Both the position numbers and the translations under genes were made by a program. From Paracrocinitomix sp040880585 (GTDB lineage: Bacteria > Bacteroidota > Bacteroidia > Flavobacteriales_D > Crocinitomicaceae): a stretch of DNA of 64,000 bases. The notes beneath the pieces were generated by a model. That model was given only the letters and a program-made list of their open reading frames with translations, did not search any database and was not told the origin of the DNA. The stretch covers positions 1 through 64,000 of the forward strand of contig JBBDID010000046.1 in assembly GCA_040880585.1 (NCBI GenBank), in the 5' to 3' direction. Below, one piece after another: positions 18,799-27,270 of this stretch. Position 1 is the stretch's first letter. Each line of letters starts with the position of its first letter.

Positions 18799-18828
18799 CA
18801 AAGTTACAGAATAGATAGGGAATAACAA
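18799..18828 (-). promoter_or_regulatory. dcw operon promoter
   Basis: On the minus strand TTTG (18828-18825) is followed by 18 bp and TAACTTTG (18806-18799), a full match to the Bacteroidota primary-sigma consensus TTTG/TAnnTTTG. Transcription would start near 18792, leaving a leader of roughly 105 nt before mraZ. Confidence 0.65.
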
Positions 18829-18838
18829 AGAAAAATAC

Positions 18839-18855
18839 AAAGTGGTAAAAAGTGG
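18839..18855 (+). promoter_or_regulatory. Distal MraZ-type box pair
   Basis: AAAGTGG occurs at 18839-18845 and again at 18849-18855, an exact 10-bp period (AAAGTGGTAAAAAGTGG). A third AAAGTG lies at 18878. The pair is upstream of the -33 element and in the opposite orientation to the proximal pair, so MraZ could bridge the promoter. Confidence 0.5.
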
Positions 18856-18885
18856 TATTAATTTTTTAAATTGTTGAAAAGTGTG

Positions 18886-19311
18886 GATATTAGAGAGCCG
18901 CTTTTTTCAAAAGCAAGTCACTTACAATCAAGAAGAAATACATCTACTAAGCAAACAACTTCTTTTGTCTATCCATTCATAAAAAAGTATAGACAAAACG
19001 GTTGAATCCATTGATGTGAAGCAGAGTGATAGCTCAAAAAAATAGTGGTGGTGAGAATAAAAAAAAGAATAAAGATTAGTGTCTATTGAATAATCATAAA
19101 CATGGTATCGGTCATAAAGACAGCAAAATAACCAATTGCATTTCCCTCAAGGCAAGCTCTTATATTCAGAAATCACATTAAGGTTGTATTGGAGCTTATC
19201 AGCAAAGGACTTAGCCTTTTGATTACTCTGATGATCTAGTGTACTTTGACTCTTTATAGGATTAAATATAGATCAAATGTTAGACCTATGTTGGACCTGA
19301 TAAAACGCAAA
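18886..19311. other. Non-coding stretch between the dcw operon and tRNA-Asn
   Basis: No open frame of convincing length or recognisable product is present on either strand. The stretch is AT-rich and without clear repeats. It separates the divergently arranged promoter region of mraZ from the terminator of the tRNA gene. Confidence 0.5.
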
Positions 19312-19339
19312 AAGACCATCCAATGGCTTGGATGGTCTT
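19312..19339 (-). terminator. Terminator after tRNA-Asn
   Basis: A perfect 10-bp inverted repeat (AAGACCATCC / GGATGGTCTT) with an 8-nt loop. Read on the minus strand it is followed by a T run (CTTTTTGCG), placing it 11 bp after the tRNA. Confidence 0.75.
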
Positions 19340-19349
19340 CTTTTCTGAG

Positions 19350-19423
19350 CTCCCCCTCTTGGACTCGAACCAAGGACCCTCTGATTAACAGTCAGATGCT
19401 CTAACCAGCTGAGCTAAGGAGGA
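19350..19423 (-). tRNA. tRNA-Asn (anticodon GTT)
   Basis: The minus strand folds into a complete cloverleaf. The acceptor strands TCCTCCT and AGGGGGA pair (one G-U), the D arm is GCTCAGCTGGTTAGAGC, the anticodon arm is CTGACTGTTAATCAG with anticodon GTT, and the T arm is CTTGGTTCGAGTCCAAG. The discriminator base is G and CCA is not encoded. Length 74 nt. Confidence 0.96.
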
Positions 19424-19440
19424 ATGTTTTTCTTTATTTG

Positions 19441-19500
19441 TTGCCGGAGCCCTTCTGATTAATCCCGCAGGTGCGGGACTCTAACCAGCTGAGCTAAGGA
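19441..19500 (-). pseudogene. Rearranged tRNA-Asn copy with inserted hairpin
   Basis: Just upstream of the tRNA gene, the minus strand repeats CCTTAGCTCAGCTGGTTAGAG exactly. It then has the perfect hairpin TCCCGCACCTGCGGGA in place of the 5' half of the anticodon arm, and resumes with TTAATCAGAAGGGCTCC. The T arm and 3' acceptor strand are missing, so it cannot form a tRNA. It may be a partial duplication disrupted by a small palindromic element. Confidence 0.7.
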
Positions 19501-19564
19501 AAAATTCACTACGCTTTCGCTTAAAGCGGATGCAAATATAATTGATTTGGTTAACCCAACAAAA

Positions 19565-19590
19565 AAAGGGAGAATAAATTTTCTCCCTTT
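19565..19590 (-). terminator. Terminator after ssb
   Basis: A 10-bp inverted repeat AAAGGGAGAA / TTCTCCCTTT with a 6-nt loop. On the minus strand it is followed by a run of T residues, 35 bp past the ssb stop codon. Confidence 0.75.
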
Positions 19591-19605
19591 CCATTTATAT
19601 TTTAA

Positions 19606-19631
19606 GGTTACTAGTGTGGTAATTGCTAAAA
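19606..19631. repeat. Solitary end of the CTAGTGTGG inverted-repeat element
   Basis: CTAGTGTGGTAATTGCTAAAA (19611-19631) matches the terminus of the 166-bp element at 39006-39171 at 20 of 21 positions. It includes the ssb stop codon (CTA on this strand at 19626-19628). No second end is found nearby. Confidence 0.5.
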
Positions 19632-20090
19632 CAACTGCTGCTCCAATTCCTGAACTACTTTTTTGTTGGTAGAGGATGAAGTGTAATCATCCTCATTGTA
19701 ATTATCTTCTGAATCGTTGTCTTCATAATCGGCAGACCCATCATTTTCTTTTGAAGGGCGGAGGATATTTGTCCTTGATACATTCAATCGAATTTCTGCT
19801 TTAACACTTTGATCGTCTTGTAAATATCCCTTTGCAAAGGGAGTTCCAACAATTTCAACAAGGGTTCCTGTTTTGAGAAAATCAAGAATTCTCATATTTG
19901 CTCCTTCTCTTTTCCAGATGGTGCAATTCACCCAGGTTGTTTTTGTTCGTTGTTCACCCGTTCGTTTATCTCGCCAATTTTTGTTGTGTGCCACAGGGAA
20001 ATTTACTGCAACAACTCCTTTGTCCATGTTTCTTACAACTGCGTCTTTTCCAATATTTCCAATAAGTCTAGTCTCAAATATGGTTGCCAT
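19626..20090 (-). CDS. ssb: Single-stranded DNA-binding protein
   Basis: OB-fold protein that coats single-stranded DNA in replication and repair. The fold spans about residues 1-108 (NIGKDAVVRNMDKGVVAVNF, WVNCTIWKREG, VEIVGTPFAKGY). The tail is acidic (about 118-140) but the protein ends QELEQQLF rather than the usual acidic-Pro-Phe tip that recruits repair and replication partners. Length 154. The stop codon lies inside a copy of a dispersed repeat end, so the original C-terminus may have been replaced. A second ssb elsewhere in the genome is possible. Confidence 0.92.
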   Translation of the reverse strand: MATIFETRLIGNIGKDAVVRNMDKGVVAVNFPVAHNKNWRDKRTGEQRTKTTWVNCTIWKREGANMRILDFLKTGTLVEIVGTPFAKGYLQDDQSVKAEIRLNVSRTNILRPSKENDGSADYEDNDSEDNYNEDDYTSSSTNKKVVQELEQQLF

Positions 20091-20259
20091 AAGTCTGTTA
20101 TTTGTTTGTATTGTTACAGCAAGTTAAGTCATTTTTTTTAGTATTCCAATTACAATTGTGAGTTTTAACAATCAACTGAAGAAATCACTAAAACTATCAT
20201 TAACAAGGGCTAACAATTAGAGAAGGGGATATCTCGTTTTAAAATCTTATTTTTCTACC

Positions 20260-20682
20260 ATGAACACCGTTTATTATCAGCCCATTTACGGAAGGATATA
20301 TATTGTGTTGGGGATTCTCTTCAGTATCATTTTTTTGTTGGGATTCATTGTTCTTCTTGATTTTTGGATATTAACTTACCTTCTGTTTAGTGGTTTTATG
20401 ATTTATCTAGGAGTCAATACTCTTCGGCAGCCCTATGCCCGGTATAATAAGACTGAATTGATTTTGTATCGTTTAACCGGAAGCGTGCGAAAGAAAATTA
20501 CTTATGCTGATCCGTCTGAAATAAAAATACAAGAGGGAAGATTGATGTATCAAGGGAAGAAACTCAAACTGAACAATTGGTTTGTGCGTCAATCAGACTG
20601 GAGTAGAATGTTACGATTTTACACTTCTCCCTCTTCGGATGAGTTACTGGATGAATTACAAGAGGGTGACAGTTCACTATAA
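20260..20682 (+). CDS. Membrane protein with PH-like domain
   Basis: Small protein of 140 residues with two adjacent hydrophobic helices at about 10-55. A soluble beta-rich part follows (about 60-125, LILYRLTGSVRKKITYADPSEIKIQ) with the layout of bacterial PH-like domains. No signature motif is recognised and the function is unknown. The 3' end overlaps the convergent O-antigen ligase gene by 64 bp. Confidence 0.7.
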   Translation: MNTVYYQPIYGRIYIVLGILFSIIFLLGFIVLLDFWILTYLLFSGFMIYLGVNTLRQPYARYNKTELILYRLTGSVRKKITYADPSEIKIQEGRLMYQGKKLKLNNWFVRQSDWSRMLRFYTSPSSDELLDELQEGDSSL

Positions 20683-22205
20683 AAGGCAAGTACATAAAAC
20701 AGACCAAAGATGGTAACACCTGCCTGAGTTTCTAAAAAATCCTGAAAAACACAAGAAACCGTGAGCGTACAAAAAACGATAAGCGTAAAATAATTGATCT
20801 TTTTTCGAAACATAGGAATTACCAGCATCCCTAAAAACAGAATAAGTCCGATTAGGCCGTGAGAAATCCAAATTGTCAAAAACTGGTTATGTGAACGGTG
20901 ATGATTTTCTGCATCTAATTTTGAATCCATTTCACGATAGGCGGTCTTGAATGCAGATGGAACGTCTCCAATTCCCACTCCCGTCAGCCACTTTTGAGAC
21001 AAAATCCACACAGCGACCCGCAAGTGTTCTGCTCGTTGTAAAAGCGAATGTCCATCCGGATCTCCATTTGAGCGATACATCTCCCATTGAAAGATAAACT
21101 CACGCAACTTTGATTTCGGCCCTCTGTTCAGAGCAATAGAAGTTACCCCATTTTCTATTCGGTGTATCTCTTTTTCAGTAAGAGACCATACTCCTAATGA
21201 ATCCTTTCGCAAGCCTTTAGAAGTCATGTAACGCATTAAGGTTCCAAACATAGGTTGCCCTCTATGATCAAGCCCATGATAATCAATTTCAGAACGTCTG
21301 TTCCATTCTTTTCTTAATTCGTCCGGCTGCACATATATCCAAACCAAGTTGCCATTTTCGCGTGCATTTTCATCTAAATCGTGTAAATAATGTCGATTAT
21401 TCACCGTATGTGTTTCTAAACTATCAAGACTCACCTCTATTTTTCTTTTATACGTACCCACTTCCCGATCAATTAATGCGATTACTGTTCCAAATCCCAG
21501 CAAGATGAGCAGCATCAAACTGAAGCGAACCGGTCGGTGCTTTATTTTCCAAATCACATACACCACTGAGACCAACAAAAGCAAAAACAAGAGTACATAT
21601 CCGTTAAGAATTTGAGATGTTAAGGTGTAAAAAAACAACCAAAACCCAAACAACAGCCATAACCAACGGTATCCCTTCTTTTCTACGAATAAAAACACAC
21701 TCACAAAAACACCCAATGCTGTCAGGGTGGAAAACCTCACGTGTGAGATAAAATAGGACATTTCCCGAATATCAGAAAGGCTTTCTAAAACGAAGTTGTA
21801 CCGATAATAATTGATCGCTGAAGTGAGTACGGTTATCCCGATAAAGACATAAAGTAAAAAATACCCTACTTTTTTATCAATGGGTTTAGCCGTACCAATG
21901 ACAAGAGGTATCACAAAAAAAGGAAGTTTTCTGGACAGATCTTTCAGTCCGTAGGCGGTATCTGTTGACCAAAGCAATGAAAGAACGCTCAACAGCAGAA
22001 TACCAACTAACATCCAGAGAGAAGGCGTGTTTTTAAAATTTTTCCAATAGAATTTAAATCTGGCTTCTAACAAGTAATTTGCAATTAGCCAGATGGCACC
22101 AATACTCATGAGTGTATTGTGCAAAGAGACTCCCACTGTCAAAATAACAAGGGCGGTTATTCTTAAATAATAATGGGCGGGTATCCGCAGCCACATATCA
22201 AACAT
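20619..22205 (-). CDS. O-antigen ligase family (Wzy_C) membrane protein
   Basis: Polytopic inner-membrane protein of 528 residues with about ten membrane helices. A large extracytoplasmic loop (about 270-400) carries the family region with ILSQKWLTGVGIGDVP and NHHRSHNQFL, including the His-rich segment typical of O-antigen ligase/Wzy_C proteins. The family transfers polysaccharide onto lipid A core or a related acceptor in the periplasm. It starts 6 bp after the stop of ctpA and is probably co-transcribed with it. The exact substrate cannot be read from sequence. Confidence 0.85.
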   Translation of the reverse strand: MFDMWLRIPAHYYLRITALVILTVGVSLHNTLMSIGAIWLIANYLLEARFKFYWKNFKNTPSLWMLVGILLLSVLSLLWSTDTAYGLKDLSRKLPFFVIPLVIGTAKPIDKKVGYFLLYVFIGITVLTSAINYYRYNFVLESLSDIREMSYFISHVRFSTLTALGVFVSVFLFVEKKGYRWLWLLFGFWLFFYTLTSQILNGYVLLFLLLLVSVVYVIWKIKHRPVRFSLMLLILLGFGTVIALIDREVGTYKRKIEVSLDSLETHTVNNRHYLHDLDENARENGNLVWIYVQPDELRKEWNRRSEIDYHGLDHRGQPMFGTLMRYMTSKGLRKDSLGVWSLTEKEIHRIENGVTSIALNRGPKSKLREFIFQWEMYRSNGDPDGHSLLQRAEHLRVAVWILSQKWLTGVGIGDVPSAFKTAYREMDSKLDAENHHRSHNQFLTIWISHGLIGLILFLGMLVIPMFRKKINYFTLIVFCTLTVSCVFQDFLETQAGVTIFGLFYVLAFYSELSPSCNSSSNSSEEGEV

Positions 22206-22211
22206 TTTAGC

Positions 22212-23870
22212 CTATTCCTGGATGTTAAGTATATCCTTATAACGTGCCGAATTGTTTAATATTTCAATTGACTTTTGAATGTATCGGTCTTCTTTCAAAT
22301 TGTGTGCATATCTACCTTTTTGAAAGTAATACCTCCCTACTATTTCGTCGGCCAAAATCTCAGAAATTTCTTCCTTAAAAGTAGCCAAATCTCTCGCTTT
22401 TGACGGTTTAAATTTTTCAAGTAAGGCGGCATATTCTTCTTTGGCGATTTCCATCAATTTTTCTTCCTCTGCGGTCAACTTTAATTGCTTCATAATGTTC
22501 TCTGAATCGGTACTGTACTCAAAATCCTGCTCCAATACATAGTTTACAAAATCCTGATACATCTGCTCTGTAAGGTCAAATTCTTTGGGTGGTGCAATGG
22601 CATCTTGTTCTACTCTGAATAGCGTTGCATAATTAAAAATGATGTGATTTACCACCAGCGTTGCAGTAAGTTTACTGTAGTCTTTTTCCTCGATTTGTAT
22701 ATCCGGTTCTACCCCTCTTCCGTCAATTACTTCCCTTCCATTTCTTGTATAGTACTTGGTCAGGAGAGAGTCTGCTACCTCTTCAGCATCCTGCCCTGTT
22801 ATTCGACCCGAGTAATCTAGTTTTTGGATGCAGCGCCCGCTGGGGGTGTAATATTTTGCTATGGTTACTTTTATTTTGGCATTGTATTTCAAATCTAATG
22901 GACGTTGTACCAGCCCTTTTCCATAAGTAGTACGCCCTACGATTACTGCCCGGTCAAAATCTTGCAATGCACCCGAAACAATTTCTGAAGCCGAGGCTGA
23001 ATTTCCATCCACAAGTACAGCTATCGGAATTTGGAGATCTGTTGGTTTCAAAGCTGCCGTATACTTGACATCTTTTCTGCTCTCCCTTCCCTTCATCTCT
23101 ACTATCACCTCTCCTTTTTTCACAAACATATTGACGATTTTCACCGCCTCAATCAACAAACCTCCCGGATTTCCTCTAAGATCAAGAATCAGTTTCTCCA
23201 TCCCCCTGTTTTTCTTTAAATCCTGAAATGCATCCAACACATCTGCCCCGGCAGTTTGAGTAAAGGAGTTCAATTTAATATATCCAATTTTATCAGTGAC
23301 CATATCATGGTATGGAACCGGACTCAATTTCACTTCTTCACGATTTAGTTTTTTGGTAATAACTTCTCCATTACGATTTACAGTTACTTCCAACTCGCTG
23401 CCCGGTTTTCCTTTTAATTTTTCCGATACATCTGAAGAACTCAGTGATTTTACATCCTGCCCATTGATTTCCAACAGTACATCTCCGGCCAATAAACCCG
23501 CTTTTTGTGCCGGAAAACCTTCATAGGGGTCTGTAATCACTACCCGATCTCCCTGCTGTTGAATCAATGCGCCAATTCCGCCATATTGCCCGGTGGTCAT
23601 CAACTTATAATCTTCCATTCTTGATTCCGGGATATAGGTTGTATAAGGATCTAACTCATGCAGCATAGCATCAATGGCTACTTTCATCAAATGTCCCGGA
23701 TTGGATTCATCCACATAATTCATGTCCACTGTTTTGTACACCAACTCGAAGAGTTCAAGGTTTTTATAAATCTCAAAATCTGATGATTGATTGCGGTCAT
23801 CCTGCGCAAAAGACCAACCGGCCGGCCATATTAGGGCAATTATTACAACTATCTGAACTATTAACTTCAT
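22212..23870 (-). CDS. Carboxy-terminal processing protease (S41, CtpA/Prc)
   Basis: Periplasmic serine protease with signal peptide (cleavage after SFAQ, about residue 23). A PDZ domain at about 90-175 follows, and the S41 catalytic domain contains LDLRGNPGGLL (229-239), the nucleophile region GNSASASE (289-296) and the general-base Lys in TYGKG (near 318). A C-terminal helical region of about 150 residues follows, as in Bacteroidota homologues. Length 552. It overlaps rnpA by 4 bp. Confidence 0.93.
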   Translation of the reverse strand: MKLIVQIVVIIALIWPAGWSFAQDDRNQSSDFEIYKNLELFELVYKTVDMNYVDESNPGHLMKVAIDAMLHELDPYTTYIPESRMEDYKLMTTGQYGGIGALIQQQGDRVVITDPYEGFPAQKAGLLAGDVLLEINGQDVKSLSSSDVSEKLKGKPGSELEVTVNRNGEVITKKLNREEVKLSPVPYHDMVTDKIGYIKLNSFTQTAGADVLDAFQDLKKNRGMEKLILDLRGNPGGLLIEAVKIVNMFVKKGEVIVEMKGRESRKDVKYTAALKPTDLQIPIAVLVDGNSASASEIVSGALQDFDRAVIVGRTTYGKGLVQRPLDLKYNAKIKVTIAKYYTPSGRCIQKLDYSGRITGQDAEEVADSLLTKYYTRNGREVIDGRGVEPDIQIEEKDYSKLTATLVVNHIIFNYATLFRVEQDAIAPPKEFDLTEQMYQDFVNYVLEQDFEYSTDSENIMKQLKLTAEEEKLMEIAKEEYAALLEKFKPSKARDLATFKEEISEILADEIVGRYYFQKGRYAHNLKEDRYIQKSIEILNNSARYKDILNIQE

Positions 23871-24241
23871 ATCGTATTCTCTAATTTTTTTAAAAGTAAG
23901 GTTAATTTATTTTCTAAGTGATGATAGTCTTCATCTCCTTTCCCGGTATAGACTAAAAATAAGGCCAATCCTTTATTCTTTTCTTTAAATTGTGATAAAA
24001 GGTTGCTTTTATTATGCCGGTATATCTCTTTTATTTGCCGTCGCAAACGGTTTCGTTTTACTGCTTTTTTAATTGTTTTTTTTGGGATGGCGATTACAAT
24101 TTGCACGCCTCCTCCTTTTTCAAAATCCACTTTCAAATATCTTAAAATAAAAGGATATTGTTTGATCACCTCACCCTCTTTGTAAACGGTATCAAGTAAC
24201 TTTTTACTCTTTATTCTTTCTGTGGAAGGGAATGTGGCCAT
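23867..24241 (-). CDS. rnpA: Ribonuclease P protein component
   Basis: Small basic protein that binds RNase P RNA and helps 5' maturation of tRNA. The RNR-type signature VKRNRLRRQIKEIYR lies at about residues 65-80, preceded by QIVIAIPKK. Length 124 is normal. It is not next to rpmH here; it precedes ctpA with a 4-bp overlap and follows the DUF3109 gene by 1 bp, a common Bacteroidota arrangement. Confidence 0.93.
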   Translation of the reverse strand: MATFPSTERIKSKKLLDTVYKEGEVIKQYPFILRYLKVDFEKGGGVQIVIAIPKKTIKKAVKRNRLRRQIKEIYRHNKSNLLSQFKEKNKGLALFLVYTGKGDEDYHHLENKLTLLLKKLENTI

Positions 24242-24242
24242 T

Positions 24243-24827
24243 TTATTCGTTCAGGCTATTTTTCAATTCTTTATCTACTTTCACCAACTCTTCATAAAAA
24301 TCATTTCCATACGCTCTGATGAGCGGATCTTTTAAAAACTCGTAGACCGTTACTTTTAGTTTTTCTCCCAATACACACGCATCTTTACATATTGGCCATT
24401 TGTCGTAATTCAAGCTGCTAAAAGAACGATAATTCTTTACACGAATGGGATATAAATGACAAGAAATTGGTTTGTTGAAGGGTATTTTTCCGGCTCGGTA
24501 TGCTTGTTCAATGGTACACAAATACACTCCTTTTTCATCTTTCGTCACAAAAGAACATTCTTTTCCTTTGTTTAAAGGCGTGACCGGTTCATTATCCCTG
24601 TCCATATAAAAAACACCTTTTTTATTCACCTGAGCTTTTCCTTCAAGGGTCATAAAAGGAGTGATGTCATCCAGGTGATCTTCCAGCAAGGTGATTTCCT
24701 CCAAAGTTAAGGGTGCTCCATCATCTCCTTCTACACAACATATTCCTTTACAGGCGCTCAAGTTACACACGAACTCCTTCTCAAAAATTTCTGTAGATAC
24801 TAATTTATCCCCTATTTCGACGATCAT
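24243..24827 (-). CDS. DUF3109 family cysteine-rich protein
   Basis: Cytoplasmic protein of 194 residues with nine or more cysteines in conserved groups: CNLSACKGICCVEGD near residue 21, ECSFV near 90, CTIEQAYRAG, ISCHLYP and CKDACVLG near 147. The spacing suggests a metal or Fe-S site, as proposed for the DUF3109/YkgJ-like group, but the activity is unknown. A -7 element ends only 4 nt before its ATG, so the mRNA may be leaderless. It forms a likely operon with rnpA. Confidence 0.85.
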   Translation of the reverse strand: MIVEIGDKLVSTEIFEKEFVCNLSACKGICCVEGDDGAPLTLEEITLLEDHLDDITPFMTLEGKAQVNKKGVFYMDRDNEPVTPLNKGKECSFVTKDEKGVYLCTIEQAYRAGKIPFNKPISCHLYPIRVKNYRSFSSLNYDKWPICKDACVLGEKLKVTVYEFLKDPLIRAYGNDFYEELVKVDKELKNSLNE

Positions 24828-24831
24828 GCTA

Positions 24832-24839
24832 CAAAGTTA
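24832..24839 (-). promoter_or_regulatory. -7 element of the DUF3109-rnpA-ctpA operon
   Basis: TAACTTTG on the minus strand matches TAnnTTTG. It ends 4 nt before the ATG at 24827. No good TTG is found at the usual -33 distance. Confidence 0.45.
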
Positions 24840-24935
24840 CAGCTTCTCATCACAAGTCTGACCTTGAAGAAGAAAAATCAATTTGCTCAGTATTTTTCTT
24901 TTTTCAACAAACATTTAAAACACTATTGATCTTTT

Positions 24936-24943
24936 TATCTTTG
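24936..24943 (+). promoter_or_regulatory. -7 element of the Rieske gene
   Basis: TATCTTTG matches TAnnTTTG and ends 5 nt before the first ATG (24949). Initiation a few bases later would give a leaderless mRNA, or use of the second ATG at 24958. Confidence 0.45.
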
Positions 24944-24948
24944 TTTTT

Positions 24949-25290
24949 ATGTTTTCAATGAAAACCAAATGGGTTCGTTTTGCAAAAGACGAAACGGAAC
25001 TGGATAAAATATTCATGGGAAAATCCTGTGTTCCTCTCAAAGTGAATGCTACTGCCGTAGTATTGGTAAAACATCAGGGAGAAATCTATTTGGTCAAAAA
25101 TCGCTGTCCTCACCAAGGCAAACCACTTGATCAGGCAAGTTGTGAAGATGGATTTATTGTCTGCCCCTGGCACCAATATGCTTTTGACCTAAAGACCGGA
25201 AGAGGGTCAGGTCTCTACCTTGAAAATTATCCCGTTGAAAAAAGGGAGGATGGATATTATGCCGCCTTTGAATATTTCAGTTGGTTTTAG
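24949..25290 (+). CDS. Rieske [2Fe-2S] protein
   Basis: Small soluble ferredoxin-like protein of 113 residues with both Rieske cluster motifs: CPHQG (Cys53, His55) and CPWHQ (Cys72, His75). Such proteins carry electrons to oxygenases or resemble nitrite-reductase small subunits. No oxygenase gene is adjacent, so the partner is unknown. The promoter position suggests that translation could begin at Met4 (24958) instead of Met1. Confidence 0.9.
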   Translation: MFSMKTKWVRFAKDETELDKIFMGKSCVPLKVNATAVVLVKHQGEIYLVKNRCPHQGKPLDQASCEDGFIVCPWHQYAFDLKTGRGSGLYLENYPVEKREDGYYAAFEYFSWF

Positions 25291-25406
25291 CTGATTTTTG
25301 AGTGATTTTCTTTTTATAATTCAAGTCTTCATCCTCTTGTTAAGGAATAGTCAAACAAGCAAGGCATATTTTATTACATTTACCTAAAAATCCTAAACAC
25401 CCGTTC

Positions 25407-26060
25407 ATGTCTCGATTTTGTCTACTATTGCTAATTAGCCTGTCATACCAAGCTGCTATGGCGCAATTAAGTGGCTTTTCAGTTGCCTATGGAAAAAGCT
25501 ATCAACAGCCTCTTCACACAGGTGGGGAATACATAAAATCGAATCCCTTCAGTGTTGAATACAGCCAGTACTTGCACCGTTTTTGGTCAGCAGCAGCTCA
25601 GTTTCAGTACGAAACGGGTGGCTTTTATGATCAGCAACATCTGAGTAATCCCTTTCAAATTGTCCGTGTGGGAGGAAATATTAATTATTGGATACTGAAC
25701 GATATTCGTTTACTCGGAAAAATGGCGCGGTCATCATGTAAAGGAAAGTTGGTGGCCCTGGTATATAAATTCAGGCTTTACTTATCCGGTGGACTTTACG
25801 GAAATTGGTTAAGAAGCCCTGCCAATAACATTCAAAAAACCTATGGCTCTTATTCTTTTGGGCTGGGCATGAATATGTATCAGTTCGCTATCTCCAAATA
25901 CCCTATGAGAAGTAATTCTTCCACAAAATACTTAATTATCCCATTTGTGACGGCGAACTACATTGGAGGTTTCAAGCCGGTTTCACTTTTGCCGGACGAA
26001 CAGTTAAAAGTAGCACAATTAGAATTTAAAGTGGGGTTAAAACTTGGGTTTGGTTTTTAA
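25407..26060 (+). CDS. Secreted outer-membrane beta-barrel-like protein
   Basis: The 217-residue product has a signal peptide (cleavage after AMAQ, about residue 19). It then has alternating aromatic and polar residues typical of outer membrane beta strands, ending in KLGFGF with a terminal Phe. There is no recognised family motif. Length and pattern fit a small 8-strand barrel. The role is unknown. Confidence 0.65.
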   Translation: MSRFCLLLLISLSYQAAMAQLSGFSVAYGKSYQQPLHTGGEYIKSNPFSVEYSQYLHRFWSAAAQFQYETGGFYDQQHLSNPFQIVRVGGNINYWILNDIRLLGKMARSSCKGKLVALVYKFRLYLSGGLYGNWLRSPANNIQKTYGSYSFGLGMNMYQFAISKYPMRSNSSTKYLIIPFVTANYIGGFKPVSLLPDEQLKVAQLEFKVGLKLGFGF

Positions 26061-26093
26061 GAAATTTCTGAATTTTTGACAGTAAGATGGACT

Positions 26094-27161
26094 TTAAAAC
26101 CAATCCTTCTTTTTAAAGTAATAGATCATCCCGCCCGTAATCACGATCATAATACCCCAAACCACAAAATAACCATACCTCATAGCCAATTCAGGCATGT
26201 ATTCGAAATTCATTCCGTATACCCCTACAATAAAGGTTAAGGGAATAAACAAACTTGCCATAATCGTCAGTACTTTCATGATTTTGTTCATTTTATTACT
26301 CATATTAGACATGTACAAGTCACGGATACTATTGGTCACTTCAACATAAGATTCAATAGAATCAATCACAGAAATGCTGTGGTCGTAGGCATCACGATAA
26401 TATTTTAAGGTTTCTTTTTCTAAAAATAGAGAGCCTCCGGTAGAAAGGAAACGTGTCATTTCCCTCAAGGGGTAGATGGCCTTTCGTACTTTTACCAGTT
26501 CTTTTTTTAACCACTGCAAATCATTCAATAAAGCGTCATTTGGTTTTTCAAGCACTTGCACTTCCAGCTCTTCCAATTCATCTCCCAGTATTTCAATGAT
26601 ATTAAAGTAATTATCAATGATGATGTCAATCAGGGTGTACGCCAGGTAATCAGTTCCTTTTTGGCGAACTCTTCCCAGCGCTTTTCTGATACGATCGCGG
26701 ATGGGGTCAAAAACATCCCCTTCTTTTTCCTGAAAAGAAATAACAAACGTCTTTCCTAAGACAATACTAACTTGCTCGCTTTCAATATGCTCTTCCTGCT
26801 CGTTATAATGCAGCATCTTGATGATGATAAACGTAAAGTTTTCATGTTCTTCTACCTTTGGCCGGTGCCCGGTATTCATGATGTCTTCCAGTACCAGTGC
26901 ATCAATTTCAAATAATTCTCCAATATTTTTAATGATCGAAGCATTATGAATGCCGTCTACATTGACCCAACTGACCGTTTGGTTTTCTTTTGCTGCTGCT
27001 AAATCGGCAAGCTCATCAACACTTTTTTCATCCAGTACAGTTTCATTAAAATCCAACTGACTCACCTTCACGGATTCATCTCTATGTTTACCAATATGAA
27101 CAAGAGATCCGGGAGGAGCACCAATTTTACTCTTAAAATAACTTTTATGTGGTTGGTTCAT
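26094..27161 (-). CDS. corA: Magnesium/cobalt transporter CorA
   Basis: Inner-membrane pentameric divalent-cation channel. A long cytoplasmic funnel domain is followed by two C-terminal membrane helices, with the signature YGMN (about 313-316) ending the first helix. The C-terminus is basic (FKKKDWF). Length 355 fits the CorA/MIT family. It lies alone between convergent and non-coding regions. Confidence 0.94.
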   Translation of the reverse strand: MNQPHKSYFKSKIGAPPGSLVHIGKHRDESVKVSQLDFNETVLDEKSVDELADLAAAKENQTVSWVNVDGIHNASIIKNIGELFEIDALVLEDIMNTGHRPKVEEHENFTFIIIKMLHYNEQEEHIESEQVSIVLGKTFVISFQEKEGDVFDPIRDRIRKALGRVRQKGTDYLAYTLIDIIIDNYFNIIEILGDELEELEVQVLEKPNDALLNDLQWLKKELVKVRKAIYPLREMTRFLSTGGSLFLEKETLKYYRDAYDHSISVIDSIESYVEVTNSIRDLYMSNMSNKMNKIMKVLTIMASLFIPLTFIVGVYGMNFEYMPELAMRYGYFVVWGIMIVITGGMIYYFKKKDWF

Positions 27162-27270
27162 TTTGAATGTCTTTTTTTATACAATGGTTCGATACGGGAA
27201 TGGTTAAATCAAACAGCAAGCAGTATACAAACCCGAATATACTTATTATCTATAAGTTTTGAGCTAGGTT

